From Saccharopolyspora elongata (GTDB lineage: Bacteria > Actinomycetota > Actinomycetes > Mycobacteriales > Pseudonocardiaceae), in assembly GCF_004348985.1 (NCBI RefSeq), contig NZ_SMKW01000021.1, forward strand, positions 59,892 through 123,891: DNA of 64,000 nt. Direction: 5' to 3'. The position numbers and the translations under genes are program-made. Positions 44,658 to 52,875 of this stretch are shown here, piece by piece (the stretch's first letter is position 1; each line of letters opens with the position of its first letter). The notes under the pieces are model-generated. The model did not search any database, had not been told where the DNA came from, and worked only from the letters and a program-made list of their open reading frames with translations.

Positions 44658-45431
44658 TCAGAGGACGATGCCGAGGACCACGAGGACGATTCCCGCCAGG
44701 GCGGCCACCGGGACTCCGATCGCCAGCCACCGGTGCTGGTTCCGGCGGCTGTCGCGTACCTCCTGCTCGGTGCGGGTGGAGACGATGAAGTGGCCGTCCC
44801 GCTCGGGTTTTCCGATCACGAGCGGACCGATCTTGTCGTGCACCTCGCCGAGGACGTACAGCCGTCGGCCGGGCCGGATCACCCACTCCTCGTACTCGTA
44901 GCCGATCGTGCCGCTGCTGTCGAAGATGGCCGGCAGCTGGAGGCCGAACACCACCGGGCCCTGCGGGTCGTACGGCTCGAACCGATCGACGACCTGCTCC
45001 GGCCGGTCCGGGTTGGTGCCGTTGGGATCGACGCCGATCAGCACGCCCTGGTCGTCGCGCAGCGCGTAGCCCTCCCAGGACGTGTGCTGGGCGACGATCT
45101 CGGTGCGCCGTTCCGCGTGGCGGCGGCCGTCCCGGTAGTTCACCTGCTCGTAGCGCCGCTTGACGACGTAGCGGAACCAGACGCATTCCGTCTTGCTGAG
45201 CTCGGAGACGAGCACGCCCTCCGGTCGCGGGTGGGCCGTGCCGACCACCTCGCACTGCTTGCGGAACCCGCCCCGCGCGCCGACCTCGTCGGAGGCCCGG
45301 CGCAGCACCTCCAGCTCGTTGACCGGCAGGGTTTCAGCACCGATCATCGCGTGCAGCTGGTCCCGGGCACGCCGCATGAAGTAGAACCCGACCCCGGCCG
45401 CGACGAACAGCACGATCCCGACGATGACCAT
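44658..45431 (-). CDS. GIDE-domain membrane protein (MULAN/E3-ligase-like, no RING)
   Basis: 257 residues: an N-terminal span (VIVGIVLFVAAGVGFYFMRR), a ~190-residue globular part and a C-terminal span (WLAIGVPVAALAGIVLVVLG). The central part has the GIDE pattern: CEVVGTAHPRPEGVLVSELSKTECVWFRYVVKRRYE, then an acidic beta segment (RFEPYDPQGPVVFGLQLP), EEWVIRPGRRLYVLGEVHDK and RDGHFIVSTRTEQEV. In eukaryotes this domain lies in the mitochondrial ligase MUL1; bacterial members lack the RING finger, as here, and their role is unknown. Convergent with the PspC/LiaF operon. Confidence 0.8.
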   Translation of the reverse strand: MVIVGIVLFVAAGVGFYFMRRARDQLHAMIGAETLPVNELEVLRRASDEVGARGGFRKQCEVVGTAHPRPEGVLVSELSKTECVWFRYVVKRRYEQVNYRDGRRHAERRTEIVAQHTSWEGYALRDDQGVLIGVDPNGTNPDRPEQVVDRFEPYDPQGPVVFGLQLPAIFDSSGTIGYEYEEWVIRPGRRLYVLGEVHDKIGPLVIGKPERDGHFIVSTRTEQEVRDSRRNQHRWLAIGVPVAALAGIVLVVLGIVL

Positions 45432-45530
45432 CGATCCCCCTCTGCTCGGCGTGCCCGACCCTAGTTCCGGGTGCCCGGGCGGGACGGCGATTCCGGCAGA
45501 TCTGCAATGCTCGCCACGATTCCGCCGGGC

Positions 45531-45893
45531 TCAGCTCGCGGCGACGTGCACCTTCTCGGCGCCGATGCGGCGGATGCGTTCGTTGCCCCAGATGCCGAGG
45601 TCCGTCAGCGCCCGGTTGAGGGATTCGCCGTGCTCCGTCAGGGAGTACTCCACCTTCGGCGGCACCTCCCGGTAGACCTCGCGGTGCACGAGCTCGTCCT
45701 GCTCCATCTCCCTGAGGTGCTGCGTCAGCATCTTCTCGGTCACGCCCGGCAGGCCGCGGCGCAGTTCGGCGAACCGCCGGGTGCCGTGTGCCTCCAGCTC
45801 CCAGAGGATCAGCACTTTCCACTTGCCGGACACCACGTCCATCGCGGCATCGATGCCGCAGAAGTAGGGCCCGCGCCGGGCTGACTTCGCCAT
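45531..45893 (-). CDS. HxlR-family transcriptional regulator
   Basis: 120 residues, standard size. The HxlR winged helix is clear: CGIDAAMDVVSGKWKVLILWEL, RRFAELRRGLPGVTEKMLTQHLREMEQDELVHREVY and PPKVEYSLTEHGESL. A single Cys near residue 12 is at the position of the redox-sensing Cys in many HxlR/DUF24 proteins. Divergent from the GH16 gene with a shared 226-bp intergenic region, so it may regulate it. Confidence 0.9.
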   Translation of the reverse strand: MAKSARRGPYFCGIDAAMDVVSGKWKVLILWELEAHGTRRFAELRRGLPGVTEKMLTQHLREMEQDELVHREVYREVPPKVEYSLTEHGESLNRALTDLGIWGNERIRRIGAEKVHVAAS

Positions 45894-46119
45894 CCGCACT
45901 CCTCGTGAACCGACCGGAGACAGGTCGATCCTATCGACCGCGGAACCGGTTGCGGCATCGGAAAAGCGCCGGTCCCTGACCAGGCGCGGATCTGAACGCG
46001 GGTCCAAAACACGACACGAGCGGGACCGGGTGCGGAACCGGTGGGCATACTCGATCGATCCATTTTCGAACCCTGGGCGCGCGGGAGTGGGGCGCTCCCA
46101 CTACTCGGAAGGAGCCGAC

Positions 46120-47010
46120 ATGGCCCCGAGACGACTGCTCGCGGCCGGTGCCGCGCTCGCCCTACTGGCCTCCGCGCCGCTGTTCGAAGCCGGTGCGGCG
46201 CCCCGCGCCGAGGTGTTCTTCGACGACTTCTCCGGCGCGGAGCTGGACCGTTCGAAGTGGACGGTCGAGGTGACCGGCGAGAACTTCGGCACCGTCAACC
46301 AGGAGCAGCAGGCCTACATCGACTCGCCGGAGACCATCTACCTCGACCAGGACCCGTCGACCGGGGCGAGCAACGGTGCGCTGGTGCTGCACCCCCGTTT
46401 TCAGCCCGGCCACCAGGCGCCGGACGGGCAGACCTACGACTTCGTCTCCGGCCGGATCAAGACCCAGGACAAGGTCGAGTTCACCTACGGCAGCTACGCC
46501 GCGCGGCTCAAGCTCCCCGAGGGCGCCACCGCGTCCGGGCTGTGGCCCGCGTGGTGGTCGCTGGGCGCGAACATCGACGCCGGCAAGCCGTGGCCGGAGT
46601 GCGGCGAGATCGACATCATGGAGCACGTCGGCGAGCCGTGGACGAGCTCGGCGCTGCACGGCCCGGAGTACCACGGCGACACCCCGTTCACGAAGCGCCA
46701 GAACTTCGAGGGCAAGGACCCGGCCGACTGGCACGTCTACAAGGTCGACTGGACGCCGGACGGGCTGGCCTTCTTCGTGGACGACGTCGAGACGTACCGC
46801 GTCACCAAGCAGGAGATCCAGTCCAAGGGCTGGACGTGGGCGTACGACGACCCGCAGTTCCTGATCCTGAACTTCGCCCTCGGCGGCGGGTACCCCAACG
46901 GCGTCAACGGCGTCACGGAACCGTACTTCGGCCTGCCGCAGTCCACAGTGGACAAGGTGGCCGCGGGCAACGTCCGGTACCTGGTCGACTGGGTTCGCGT
47001 CGAGCAGTGA
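46120..47010 (+). CDS. Secreted family 16 glycoside hydrolase (beta-glucanase type)
   Basis: 296 residues. A signal peptide (MAPRRLLAAGAALALLASAP, cleavage near GAAPRA) precedes a complete GH16 jelly-roll: FFDDFSGAELDRSKWTVEVT, YGSYAARLKLPEG, GLWPAWWSLGANIDAGKPWP and the catalytic ECGEIDIMEHVGE (ExDxxE: nucleophile and acid/base Glu). WHVYKVDWTPDGLAFFVDDV and PQFLILNFALGGGYPNG are also typical. It should hydrolyse a beta-1,3- or mixed-linked glucan outside the cell; the exact glucan cannot be told. GGAAGGAG precedes the ATG by 5 nt. Confidence 0.93.
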   Translation: MAPRRLLAAGAALALLASAPLFEAGAAPRAEVFFDDFSGAELDRSKWTVEVTGENFGTVNQEQQAYIDSPETIYLDQDPSTGASNGALVLHPRFQPGHQAPDGQTYDFVSGRIKTQDKVEFTYGSYAARLKLPEGATASGLWPAWWSLGANIDAGKPWPECGEIDIMEHVGEPWTSSALHGPEYHGDTPFTKRQNFEGKDPADWHVYKVDWTPDGLAFFVDDVETYRVTKQEIQSKGWTWAYDDPQFLILNFALGGGYPNGVNGVTEPYFGLPQSTVDKVAAGNVRYLVDWVRVEQ

Positions 47011-47049
47011 CGCGGGATTCCGCGAAGCGGTGAGCTCTGACGCCGGCGA

Positions 47050-47095
47050 AGCGAGAAGGGCGCCCCGACCGGCCGGTCGGGGCGCCCTTCTCGCT
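47050..47095. terminator. Bidirectional terminator between GH16 and guaA
   Basis: 21-bp perfect arms (starting AGCGAGAAGGGCGCC) around a GGCC centre; T-rich on both sides (TTCTCGCTT / reading left AAGCGAGAAG). Placed between convergent stop codons. Confidence 0.9.
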
Positions 47096-47109
47096 TCAGG
47101 CCGCTGGGA

Positions 47110-48711
47110 TCACTCCCACTCGATGGTGCCCGGCGGCTTGGAGGTGACGTCTAGGGTCACCCGGTTGACGTCGGCGACCTCGTTGGTGATCCGGGTGGAG
47201 ATCCGCTCCAGCACGTCGTAGGGCAGCCGGGTCCAGTCCGCGGTCATCGCGTCCTCGCTGGACACCGGGCGCAGCACCACCGGGTGGCCGTAGGTGCGGC
47301 CGTCGCCCTGGACGCCGACCGACCGGACGTCGGCCAGCAGCACCACCGGGCACTGCCAGATGTCGCGGTCCAGGCCCGCCGCGGTCAGCTCCTCGCGGGC
47401 GATCGAGTCGGCCGCGCGCAGCGTCGCGAGCCGATCCGCGGTCACCTCGCCGATGATCCGGATGCCCAGACCCGGGCCAGGGAACGGCTGCCGGTGCACG
47501 ATCGTCTCCGGCAGGCCCAGCTCCAGCCCGACCCGGCGCACCTCGTCCTTGAACAGCGCGCGCAGCGGCTCGACCAGATCGAACTGCAGGTCGTCGGGCA
47601 GCCCGCCGACGTTGTGGTGGCTCTTGATGTTCGCGGCACCGGTGCCGCCGCCGGACTCCACCACGTCCGGGTACAGCGTGCCCTGCACCAGGAAGTCGAT
47701 CTGCTCGCCGGCCGCGCCCGCCTCAGCCTGCAGGTCGCGGGCGGCCTGCTCGAAGACGCGGATGAACTCGCGGCCGATGATCTTGCGCTTCTCCTCGGGG
47801 TCGGTGACGCCGGCCAGCGCGCCGAGGAACCGGTCCACCGCGTCGATGGTGACCAGCCGGACGCCGGTCGCCGCGACGAAGTCGCGCTCCACCTGGGCGC
47901 GCTCGCCGGAGCGCAGCAGGCCGTGGTCGACGAAGACGCAGGTCAGCTGGTCGCCGATGGCGCGGTGCACCAGCGCGGCGGCCACCGCGGAGTCGACCCC
48001 GCCGGACAGCGCGCAGATCGCCCGCCGGTCGCCGATCTGCTCGCGGATCGCGGCCACCGTGTCGTCCACGATGGACGCGGTGGTCCACTGCGGGCGGACC
48101 CCGGCGATCTCGTGCAGGAAGCGGCGCAGCACCTCCTGGCCGTGCGGCGAGTGCACCACCTCGGGGTGGTACTGCACGCCGGCCAGCCGGCGCTCGACGC
48201 TCTCGAAGGCGGCCACCGGGGTGTCCTTGGTGCCGGCGGTGACGGCGAAGCCCTCGGGGGCCTTGCTCACCGAGTCGCCGTGGCTCATCCACACCGGGTG
48301 GTGGCCGGGCAGCTCCGCGTGCAGCGTGCCGCCGTCACCAGTGATGTCCAGCTCGGTGCGGCCGTACTCGCGGGTGCCGGTGTGCTCGACCGTGCCGCCG
48401 AGTGCGGAGGTCATCGCCTGGAAGCCGTAGCAGATGCCGAAGACCGGGATGCCCGCGCTGAACAGCTCCGGGTCGACCTGCGGCGCGCCGTCGGCGTAGA
48501 CGCTGGAAGGGCCGCCGGAGAGCACGATGGCCGCCGGGTCGCGGCGCGCGATGTCTTCCACCGAGGTGTCGTGCGGGACGACCTCCGAGTAGATCTGCGC
48601 CTCCCGCACCCGTCGCGCGATCAGCTGCGCGTACTGGGCGCCGTAATCGACAACGAGGACAGGCCCCTGCCCCTGGCGATCGGCGCCCTTGCTGCTTGCG
48701 GTACCGGACAC
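47110..48711 (-). CDS. guaA: GMP synthase (glutamine-hydrolysing)
   Basis: 533 residues, converting XMP to GMP with glutamine and ATP. The N-terminal class I amidotransferase domain has the Cys nucleophile in [14 protein letters not shown] and the His/Glu pair in [12 protein letters not shown]. The ATP-pyrophosphatase domain has the P-loop [18 protein letters not shown], and the dimerisation domain has [39 protein letters not shown] and the C-terminus [10 protein letters not shown]. Conserved actinobacterial location with guaB, guaB3 and a GMC oxidase upstream. ATG at 48711. Confidence 0.97.
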   Translation of the reverse strand: MSGTASSKGADRQGQGPVLVVDYGAQYAQLIARRVREAQIYSEVVPHDTSVEDIARRDPAAIVLSGGPSSVYADGAPQVDPELFSAGIPVFGICYGFQAMTSALGGTVEHTGTREYGRTELDITGDGGTLHAELPGHHPVWMSHGDSVSKAPEGFAVTAGTKDTPVAAFESVERRLAGVQYHPEVVHSPHGQEVLRRFLHEIAGVRPQWTTASIVDDTVAAIREQIGDRRAICALSGGVDSAVAAALVHRAIGDQLTCVFVDHGLLRSGERAQVERDFVAATGVRLVTIDAVDRFLGALAGVTDPEEKRKIIGREFIRVFEQAARDLQAEAGAAGEQIDFLVQGTLYPDVVESGGGTGAANIKSHHNVGGLPDDLQFDLVEPLRALFKDEVRRVGLELGLPETIVHRQPFPGPGLGIRIIGEVTADRLATLRAADSIAREELTAAGLDRDIWQCPVVLLADVRSVGVQGDGRTYGHPVVLRPVSSEDAMTADWTRLPYDVLERISTRITNEVADVNRVTLDVTSKPPGTIEWE

Positions 48712-48806
48712 GTCGTCGAAACCTCCTGGCGAGAGCGGTGGCGCCCATTGTCCCAGGTAATCAAGGCCACAGCGGCACCGACCCCGCCCTTGCCCGGCGG
48801 GACGGC

Positions 48807-48850
48807 GGGGAGCCGGGACCGGTGCTCGACGGCACCGGACCCGGCTCCCC
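48807..48850. terminator. Terminator hairpin of the AhpD-like gene
   Basis: Arms of ~19 nt (GGGGAGCCGGGACCGGTGC against its near-complement) with a TCGAC loop, just after the AhpD-like stop codon and upstream of guaA. Confidence 0.75.
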
Positions 48851-48861
48851 GGTCCGGGAGA

Positions 48862-49332
48862 TCAGAACTGGCCGGGCTGGTAGTCGCCGGCGGGCTGCCG
48901 GACGATCACGTTCAGCCGGTTGAAGGCGTTGATGAGCGCGATCAGGGACGCCAGCGCGGCGAGCTGGTCCTCGTCGTAGTGCTTGGCGGCGTTCTCCCAG
49001 GCCTCGTCCGTGACACCGCCGGCCGCATCCGCGATGCGCGTGCCCTGCTCCGCCAGCTCCAGCGCCGCGCGCTCGGCCTCGGTGAAGACCGTGGCCTCCC
49101 GCCACGCCGCGACGAGGTTGAGCCGCAGCGACGATTCGCCGGCGGCGGCCGCCTCCTTGGTGTGCATGTCGGTGCAGAACCCGCACCCGTTGATCTGGCT
49201 CGCGCGGATCTTCACGAGCTCCTGCGTCGCGGCGGGCAGCTCCGATCCCGAGACCGCCTTCTCCGACAAGACGAGGTGCTTCAGGAACTTGCCCGCGACC
49301 GGGTTTCCGAAGAGGTTCAAACGCGCATCCAT
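48862..49332 (-). CDS. AhpD-like carboxymuconolactone decarboxylase family protein
   Basis: 156 residues from ATG 49332 (MDARLNLFGNP). The AhpD fold is indicated by ELVKIRASQINGCGFCTDMHTKEA, which holds the CxxC peroxidase pair and the HTKEA helix, then LNLVAAWREATVFTEAERAALELAEQ and a C-terminal helix. Such proteins reduce hydroperoxides or act as antioxidant partners; specific function unknown. It lies between guaA and a truncated response regulator remnant, and its upstream neighbour is not in operon. Confidence 0.85.
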   Translation of the reverse strand: MDARLNLFGNPVAGKFLKHLVLSEKAVSGSELPAATQELVKIRASQINGCGFCTDMHTKEAAAAGESSLRLNLVAAWREATVFTEAERAALELAEQGTRIADAAGGVTDEAWENAAKHYDEDQLAALASLIALINAFNRLNVIVRQPAGDYQPGQF

Positions 49333-49422
49333 GGTCGGCTCCTCTGCCGTTTTCGGTGCCTGCACACCTATGACGAGTCGACCCGGCACGATGTGACCGG
49401 TCCGGATGTGATGCCCGTCTCA

Positions 49423-49680
49423 TCATCCGCCGAGGTAGGCGAGCACCCGGCGCGCCCGCAGGGCCGCCCGCACGCCTTCGTCGCGGAACGACGGCGGCAG
49501 CCGGACGTCCACCACGGCCGCGTCCGGCGCCTCCGCCTCGATCAGGTCGAGGAACGGCTCCGCCTCGGCGACCACGGCGGTCACCTCGATGCCGACGCTG
49601 CTCAGCAACAACTTGAGCCCGGGTGCCCACGGCCTGTCGCGGCACGCCGTCGCCGCCATAGCTTCGCCGCCATGATCCAA
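49423..49680 (-). pseudogene. Truncated response-regulator receiver fragment
   Basis: 85 residues at most. The segment LLSSVGIEVTAVVAEAEPFLDLIEAEAPDAAVVDVRLPPSFRDEG matches residues ~17-65 of LuxR-type receivers (phospho-acceptor Asp in VVDVRLPP). The acidic-pocket N-terminus is unrecognisable, and after VRAALRARR the sequence drifts to VLAYLGG and a stop. The rest of the receiver and the whole LuxR HTH are missing. A short hydrophobic remnant on the plus strand (TAWPGWLAMAGLLCVLALRR, about 49750-49815) may be another decayed gene. Confidence 0.5.
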
Positions 49681-49827
49681 CCGAAAGCCCGCTCGGTCCT
49701 GGCATTCATCGGACTCCGCCGACCAGCCGCCGAGCCCGCTGACCGCGGGCCTGACGGCGTGGCCGGGCTGGCTGGCGATGGCCGGTCTCCTCTGCGTGCT
49801 CGCGCTGCGCCGCCGGTTCGGCGGCGG

Positions 49828-51528
49828 TCAGACGACGGGCAGGCGCAACGCAGCGGGCGCGGTGGCCGGGACCGCCGGGGACTTCGGGGCGACCGGCGCC
49901 ACCTGGCGGTAGCCGGTCCCCTGGTCCGGGCGGGCGTCCTGCTCGCCCTTGTTCGGCCACATCGAGAACGCCCGCTCCGCCTGGGCGGTGATCGTCAGGG
50001 ACGGGTTCACGCCCAGGTTCGCCGACACCGCCGAACCGTCCACGATGGACATCGTCGGGTAGCCGTGTGCCCGGTGGTACGGGTCGATCACGCCGTGCTC
50101 GGCGTCCTCGCCGATCACGCAGCCGCCGAGGAAGTGCGCCGTCAGCGGGATGTCGAACAGCTCGCCCCAGGTGCCGCCCGCGACGCCGCCGATGCGCTCG
50201 GCGACGAGCTCGTTGGCCTGCTCACCGGCCGGGATGTAGGTCGGGTTGGGCGCGCCGTGGCCCTGCTCCGAGGTCAGCAGCTCCTTGCCGAAGACCCGCT
50301 TGAGCCGCGTGGTCAGCGAGTTGTCGAGGCTCTGCATGACCAGCAGGATCACGGTGCGCTCGCTCCAGTTCTTGACCGACAGCATGCGCAGCGCCAGGTT
50401 CGGGTGCTTCCACACGTACTTCGCCCACTGCTTCCACCGCGACCCCTCGCCGCCCTTGGTCGCCAGGGTCTGCAGCAGCCCCATCGCGTTGGCGCCCTTG
50501 GTGTAGCGCACCGGCTCGATGTGCGTGTCGGTGTCCGGGTGGAACGAGGAGGTGATGGCCACGCCGGTGGAGAAGTCGCGCTCGGGGTCGCGCTTCTTCA
50601 TCTGCGCGCCGATGATCGCCTCGGAGTTGGTCCGGGTAAGCCGCCCGAGCCGCGTCGAAAGCCGCGGCAGGTCGCCGTTCTCGCGGCAGCGGTGCAGCAG
50701 GTTCTGGGTGCCCCAGGTGCCCGCCGCGACCACGACCTGGTCGGCGCGGAAGATCCGGGGCCGCCGGGACACCTTCGCCCCGGTGCGCGCGGTCGCGATG
50801 CGCCACCGGCCGTCGGCGCCCTGCCCGAGGCGGGTCACGGTGGTCAGCGGGAAGACCTTGGCGCCGCCCGCTTCCGCCAGGTAAAGGTAGTTCTTGACCA
50901 GCGTGTTCTTCGCGCCGACGCGGCAGCCGGTCATGCAGGCGCCGCATTCGGTGCAGCCGGTGCGCGCGGGCCCGGCGCCGCCGAAGAACGGGTCGGAGTC
51001 GGTCTGCCCGGGCTTGCGGAAGTACACGCCGACCGGCGTGTGGTGGTAGGTGTCGCCGACGCCCATCTCCCCGGCGACCTGCTTGATCACCACGTCGGAG
51101 GGGGTTTCGGTCGGGTTCTGGACGACGCCGAGCATCCGGGTGGCCTGGTCGTAGTGCGGGGCGAGTTCGGCTTCCCAGTCGGTGATGTGCGCCCACTGCG
51201 GGTCGTTGTAGAACGGCGCGAGCGGCCGGTAGAGCGTGTTGGCGTAGTTCAGCGAGCCGCCGCCGACGCCCGCGCCCGCGAGGATCAGCACGTTGCGCAG
51301 CAGGTGGATGCGCTGGATGCCGTAGCACCCGAGCTGCGGTGCCCACAGGAACTTCCGCAGGTCCCAGGACGTCTTGGGCAGTTCGTCGTCGGCGAACCGG
51401 CGACCGGCTTCGAGCACCGCGACGCGGTAGCCCTTCTCCGTCAGGCGCAGCGCGGCCACGCTGCCGCCGAACCCGGAACCGATGACGACCACGTCGAAAT
51501 CGGTTTCGCTCTCGTCACGTCCAGCCAT
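49828..51528 (-). CDS. GMC-family FAD-dependent oxidoreductase (cholesterol-oxidase-like)
   Basis: 566 residues from ATG 51528. N-terminal FAD site VVVIGSGFGGSVAALRLTEKGYRVAVLEAG, GAGVGGGSLNYANTLYRP, then the C-terminal GMC His/Asn region (HFLGGCVIGEDAEHGVIDPY, ANLGVNPSLTITAQAERAF). Gene order next to guaB3/guaB/guaA matches choD of mycobacteria, and the length fits. A Cys-rich stretch CTECGACMTGCRVGAKNTL (residues ~195) is unusual for a GMC enzyme and resembles an iron-sulfur site. Substrate is probably a steroid or alcohol but is not established; no start-adjacent SD was obvious. Confidence 0.87.
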   Translation of the reverse strand: MAGRDESETDFDVVVIGSGFGGSVAALRLTEKGYRVAVLEAGRRFADDELPKTSWDLRKFLWAPQLGCYGIQRIHLLRNVLILAGAGVGGGSLNYANTLYRPLAPFYNDPQWAHITDWEAELAPHYDQATRMLGVVQNPTETPSDVVIKQVAGEMGVGDTYHHTPVGVYFRKPGQTDSDPFFGGAGPARTGCTECGACMTGCRVGAKNTLVKNYLYLAEAGGAKVFPLTTVTRLGQGADGRWRIATARTGAKVSRRPRIFRADQVVVAAGTWGTQNLLHRCRENGDLPRLSTRLGRLTRTNSEAIIGAQMKKRDPERDFSTGVAITSSFHPDTDTHIEPVRYTKGANAMGLLQTLATKGGEGSRWKQWAKYVWKHPNLALRMLSVKNWSERTVILLVMQSLDNSLTTRLKRVFGKELLTSEQGHGAPNPTYIPAGEQANELVAERIGGVAGGTWGELFDIPLTAHFLGGCVIGEDAEHGVIDPYHRAHGYPTMSIVDGSAVSANLGVNPSLTITAQAERAFSMWPNKGEQDARPDQGTGYRQVAPVAPKSPAVPATAPAALRLPVV

Positions 51529-51713
51529 GCGCGACAGACTAGACGTAATTACTCGCCAGTAGCTAGAGGCGGAACAGGTTCTGCACCCGCTTTTCGCGAA
51601 GCAAAGACCAGCCGTCCGGCGGAGCCGCGGGCGGGATCGGAGATGCCGCGACCGGGTCGGCCGGGGCGTCCATCCCCATACCCCGAAGCCCGATTCGCCC
51701 GGTTCGGAAGTCT

Positions 51714-51778
51714 CCAATTTTAGGCAAAATCGGAATCCCGCCCGGGCGTGTGGGACCCCAATTTTAGGCAAAATTGGG
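51714..51778. repeat. Tandem AT-rich palindromes between GMC and WYL genes
   Basis: CCAATTTT-AGGC-AAAATCGG (51714-51733) and CCCAATTTT-AGGC-AAAATTGGG (51757-51778) share the same loop and core; the second is perfect with 9-bp arms. CCCGCCCGGGCG between them is also self-complementary. Located 19 bp after the WYL stop, so they probably terminate that transcript; the AT-rich core recalls the palindromes at 44513-44639. Confidence 0.65.
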
Positions 51779-51796
51779 CCCCTGCGGACTCGGCCG

Positions 51797-52744
51797 TCAG
51801 TGCTCGGCGGCGCGGAGGTACCGGGTGCCGAGCCTGGCCAAGCGATCGCGGAGCTCCGGCGGATCGACGACCTCGAAGTCCGCCTCGATCAGCCCCGCGA
51901 AGACCGCCAGGAGGTGCATCGAATCGGCGCCCATGGTCACGTCGCAGGCGTTGTCGTCCACCGGCTCGATCAGCGCGCCGGTCGGCGTGATCAGCTCCGC
52001 GACGCGGGCCGCGGACAACCGGAACCGCAGCGTCGCCTGGAAGTGCCACAGCGCGACGTTCAGCCGTTCGCCGAGGTAGGCGACGACATCGCCGCCTGGC
52101 AGCTCGCGCGGGGCGAAGCGCGGCCCGGTCGGCGTCCTGGGATCGATCCGGTCGGCCCGGAACGTCCGCCAGTCGTCGCGCTCCACGTCCCACGCCACGA
52201 GGTACCAGCGGCGACCCCAGCCGACCAGCCGGTGCGGCTCGGTGATCCGCCGGCTCGTCGTGCCGTCGTGGGCGGAGTAGTCGAAGCGGAGCCGCTCGCG
52301 GCCCCGGCAGGCGGCGGCGATCGCGGTCAGCACGCTCGCGTCCACCGTCGGGCCGCCCCCCGGCATCGCGATCATGGCGCTCTGCAGGGTCTGCACCCGG
52401 TGCCGCAGCCGGGACGGCAGGACCTGTTCCAGCTTCGCCAGCGCCCGGGCCGAGGTTTCCTCCACCCCGGCAACCCCGGCGGCCGTGCGCAGCCCGACGG
52501 CGACCGCGACCGCCTCGTCGTCGTCCAGCAGCAGCGGCGGAACCGCCGCCCCGGCACCGAGCCGGTAACCGGCCGTGCCCTGGGTGGCGTGCACCGGATA
52601 CCCGAGCTCGCGCAGCCGCTCGATGTCGCGGCGCACGGTCCGCGCGCTGACGCCGAGCCGCTCGGCGAGCTCGGACCCGGCCCAGTCACGAGGGGTCTGC
52701 AGCAGCGACAGCAGCTTGAGCAGGCGCGCCGAAGTGTCCAGCAT
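51797..52744 (-). CDS. WYL-domain (DeoR/YafY-type) transcriptional regulator
   Basis: 315 residues. N-terminal HTH_11: MLDTSARLLKLLSLLQTPRDWAGSELAERLGVSARTVRRDIERLRELGY, then YRLGAGAAVPPLLLDDDEAVAVA, the WYL domain (LRFDYSAHDGTTSRRITEPHRLVGWGRRWYLVAWDVERDDWRTFRADRI) that binds nucleic-acid or small ligands in relatives, and the C-terminal extension. The decayed homologue at 18440-19087 is a paralogue. Target genes are unknown. Confidence 0.92.
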   Translation of the reverse strand: MLDTSARLLKLLSLLQTPRDWAGSELAERLGVSARTVRRDIERLRELGYPVHATQGTAGYRLGAGAAVPPLLLDDDEAVAVAVGLRTAAGVAGVEETSARALAKLEQVLPSRLRHRVQTLQSAMIAMPGGGPTVDASVLTAIAAACRGRERLRFDYSAHDGTTSRRITEPHRLVGWGRRWYLVAWDVERDDWRTFRADRIDPRTPTGPRFAPRELPGGDVVAYLGERLNVALWHFQATLRFRLSAARVAELITPTGALIEPVDDNACDVTMGADSMHLLAVFAGLIEADFEVVDPPELRDRLARLGTRYLRAAEH

Positions 52745-52810
52745 GCCGCCGAGTCTGCCGTCCGATTAGGACAGCGGCCGACCTGATCCCGCATGGCACC
52801 GAAAGACCAA

Positions 52811-52860
52811 GGCTCGTGAGTGCTTTGGATCGCTGCAGCGATCCAAAGCACTCACGAGCC
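52811..52860. repeat. 50-bp perfect palindrome downstream of guaB3
   Basis: A 25-bp half (starting GGCTCGTGAGTGCTTTGG) is followed without a loop by its exact complement, centred on CTGCAG. It lies 15 bp after the guaB3 stop and probably terminates it. Perfect, loopless and of this length, it is more than a usual terminator and may be a dispersed palindrome. Confidence 0.8.
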
Positions 52861-52875
52861 CGGTGAGGACGTGGG

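Noticed and set aside
47284..51723. Very long plus-strand frame spanning guaA and the GMC oxidase
   Set aside because: It crosses four well-supported minus-strand genes and their intergenic gaps, with Arg/His/Gly-rich composition; chance open frame in high-GC DNA.
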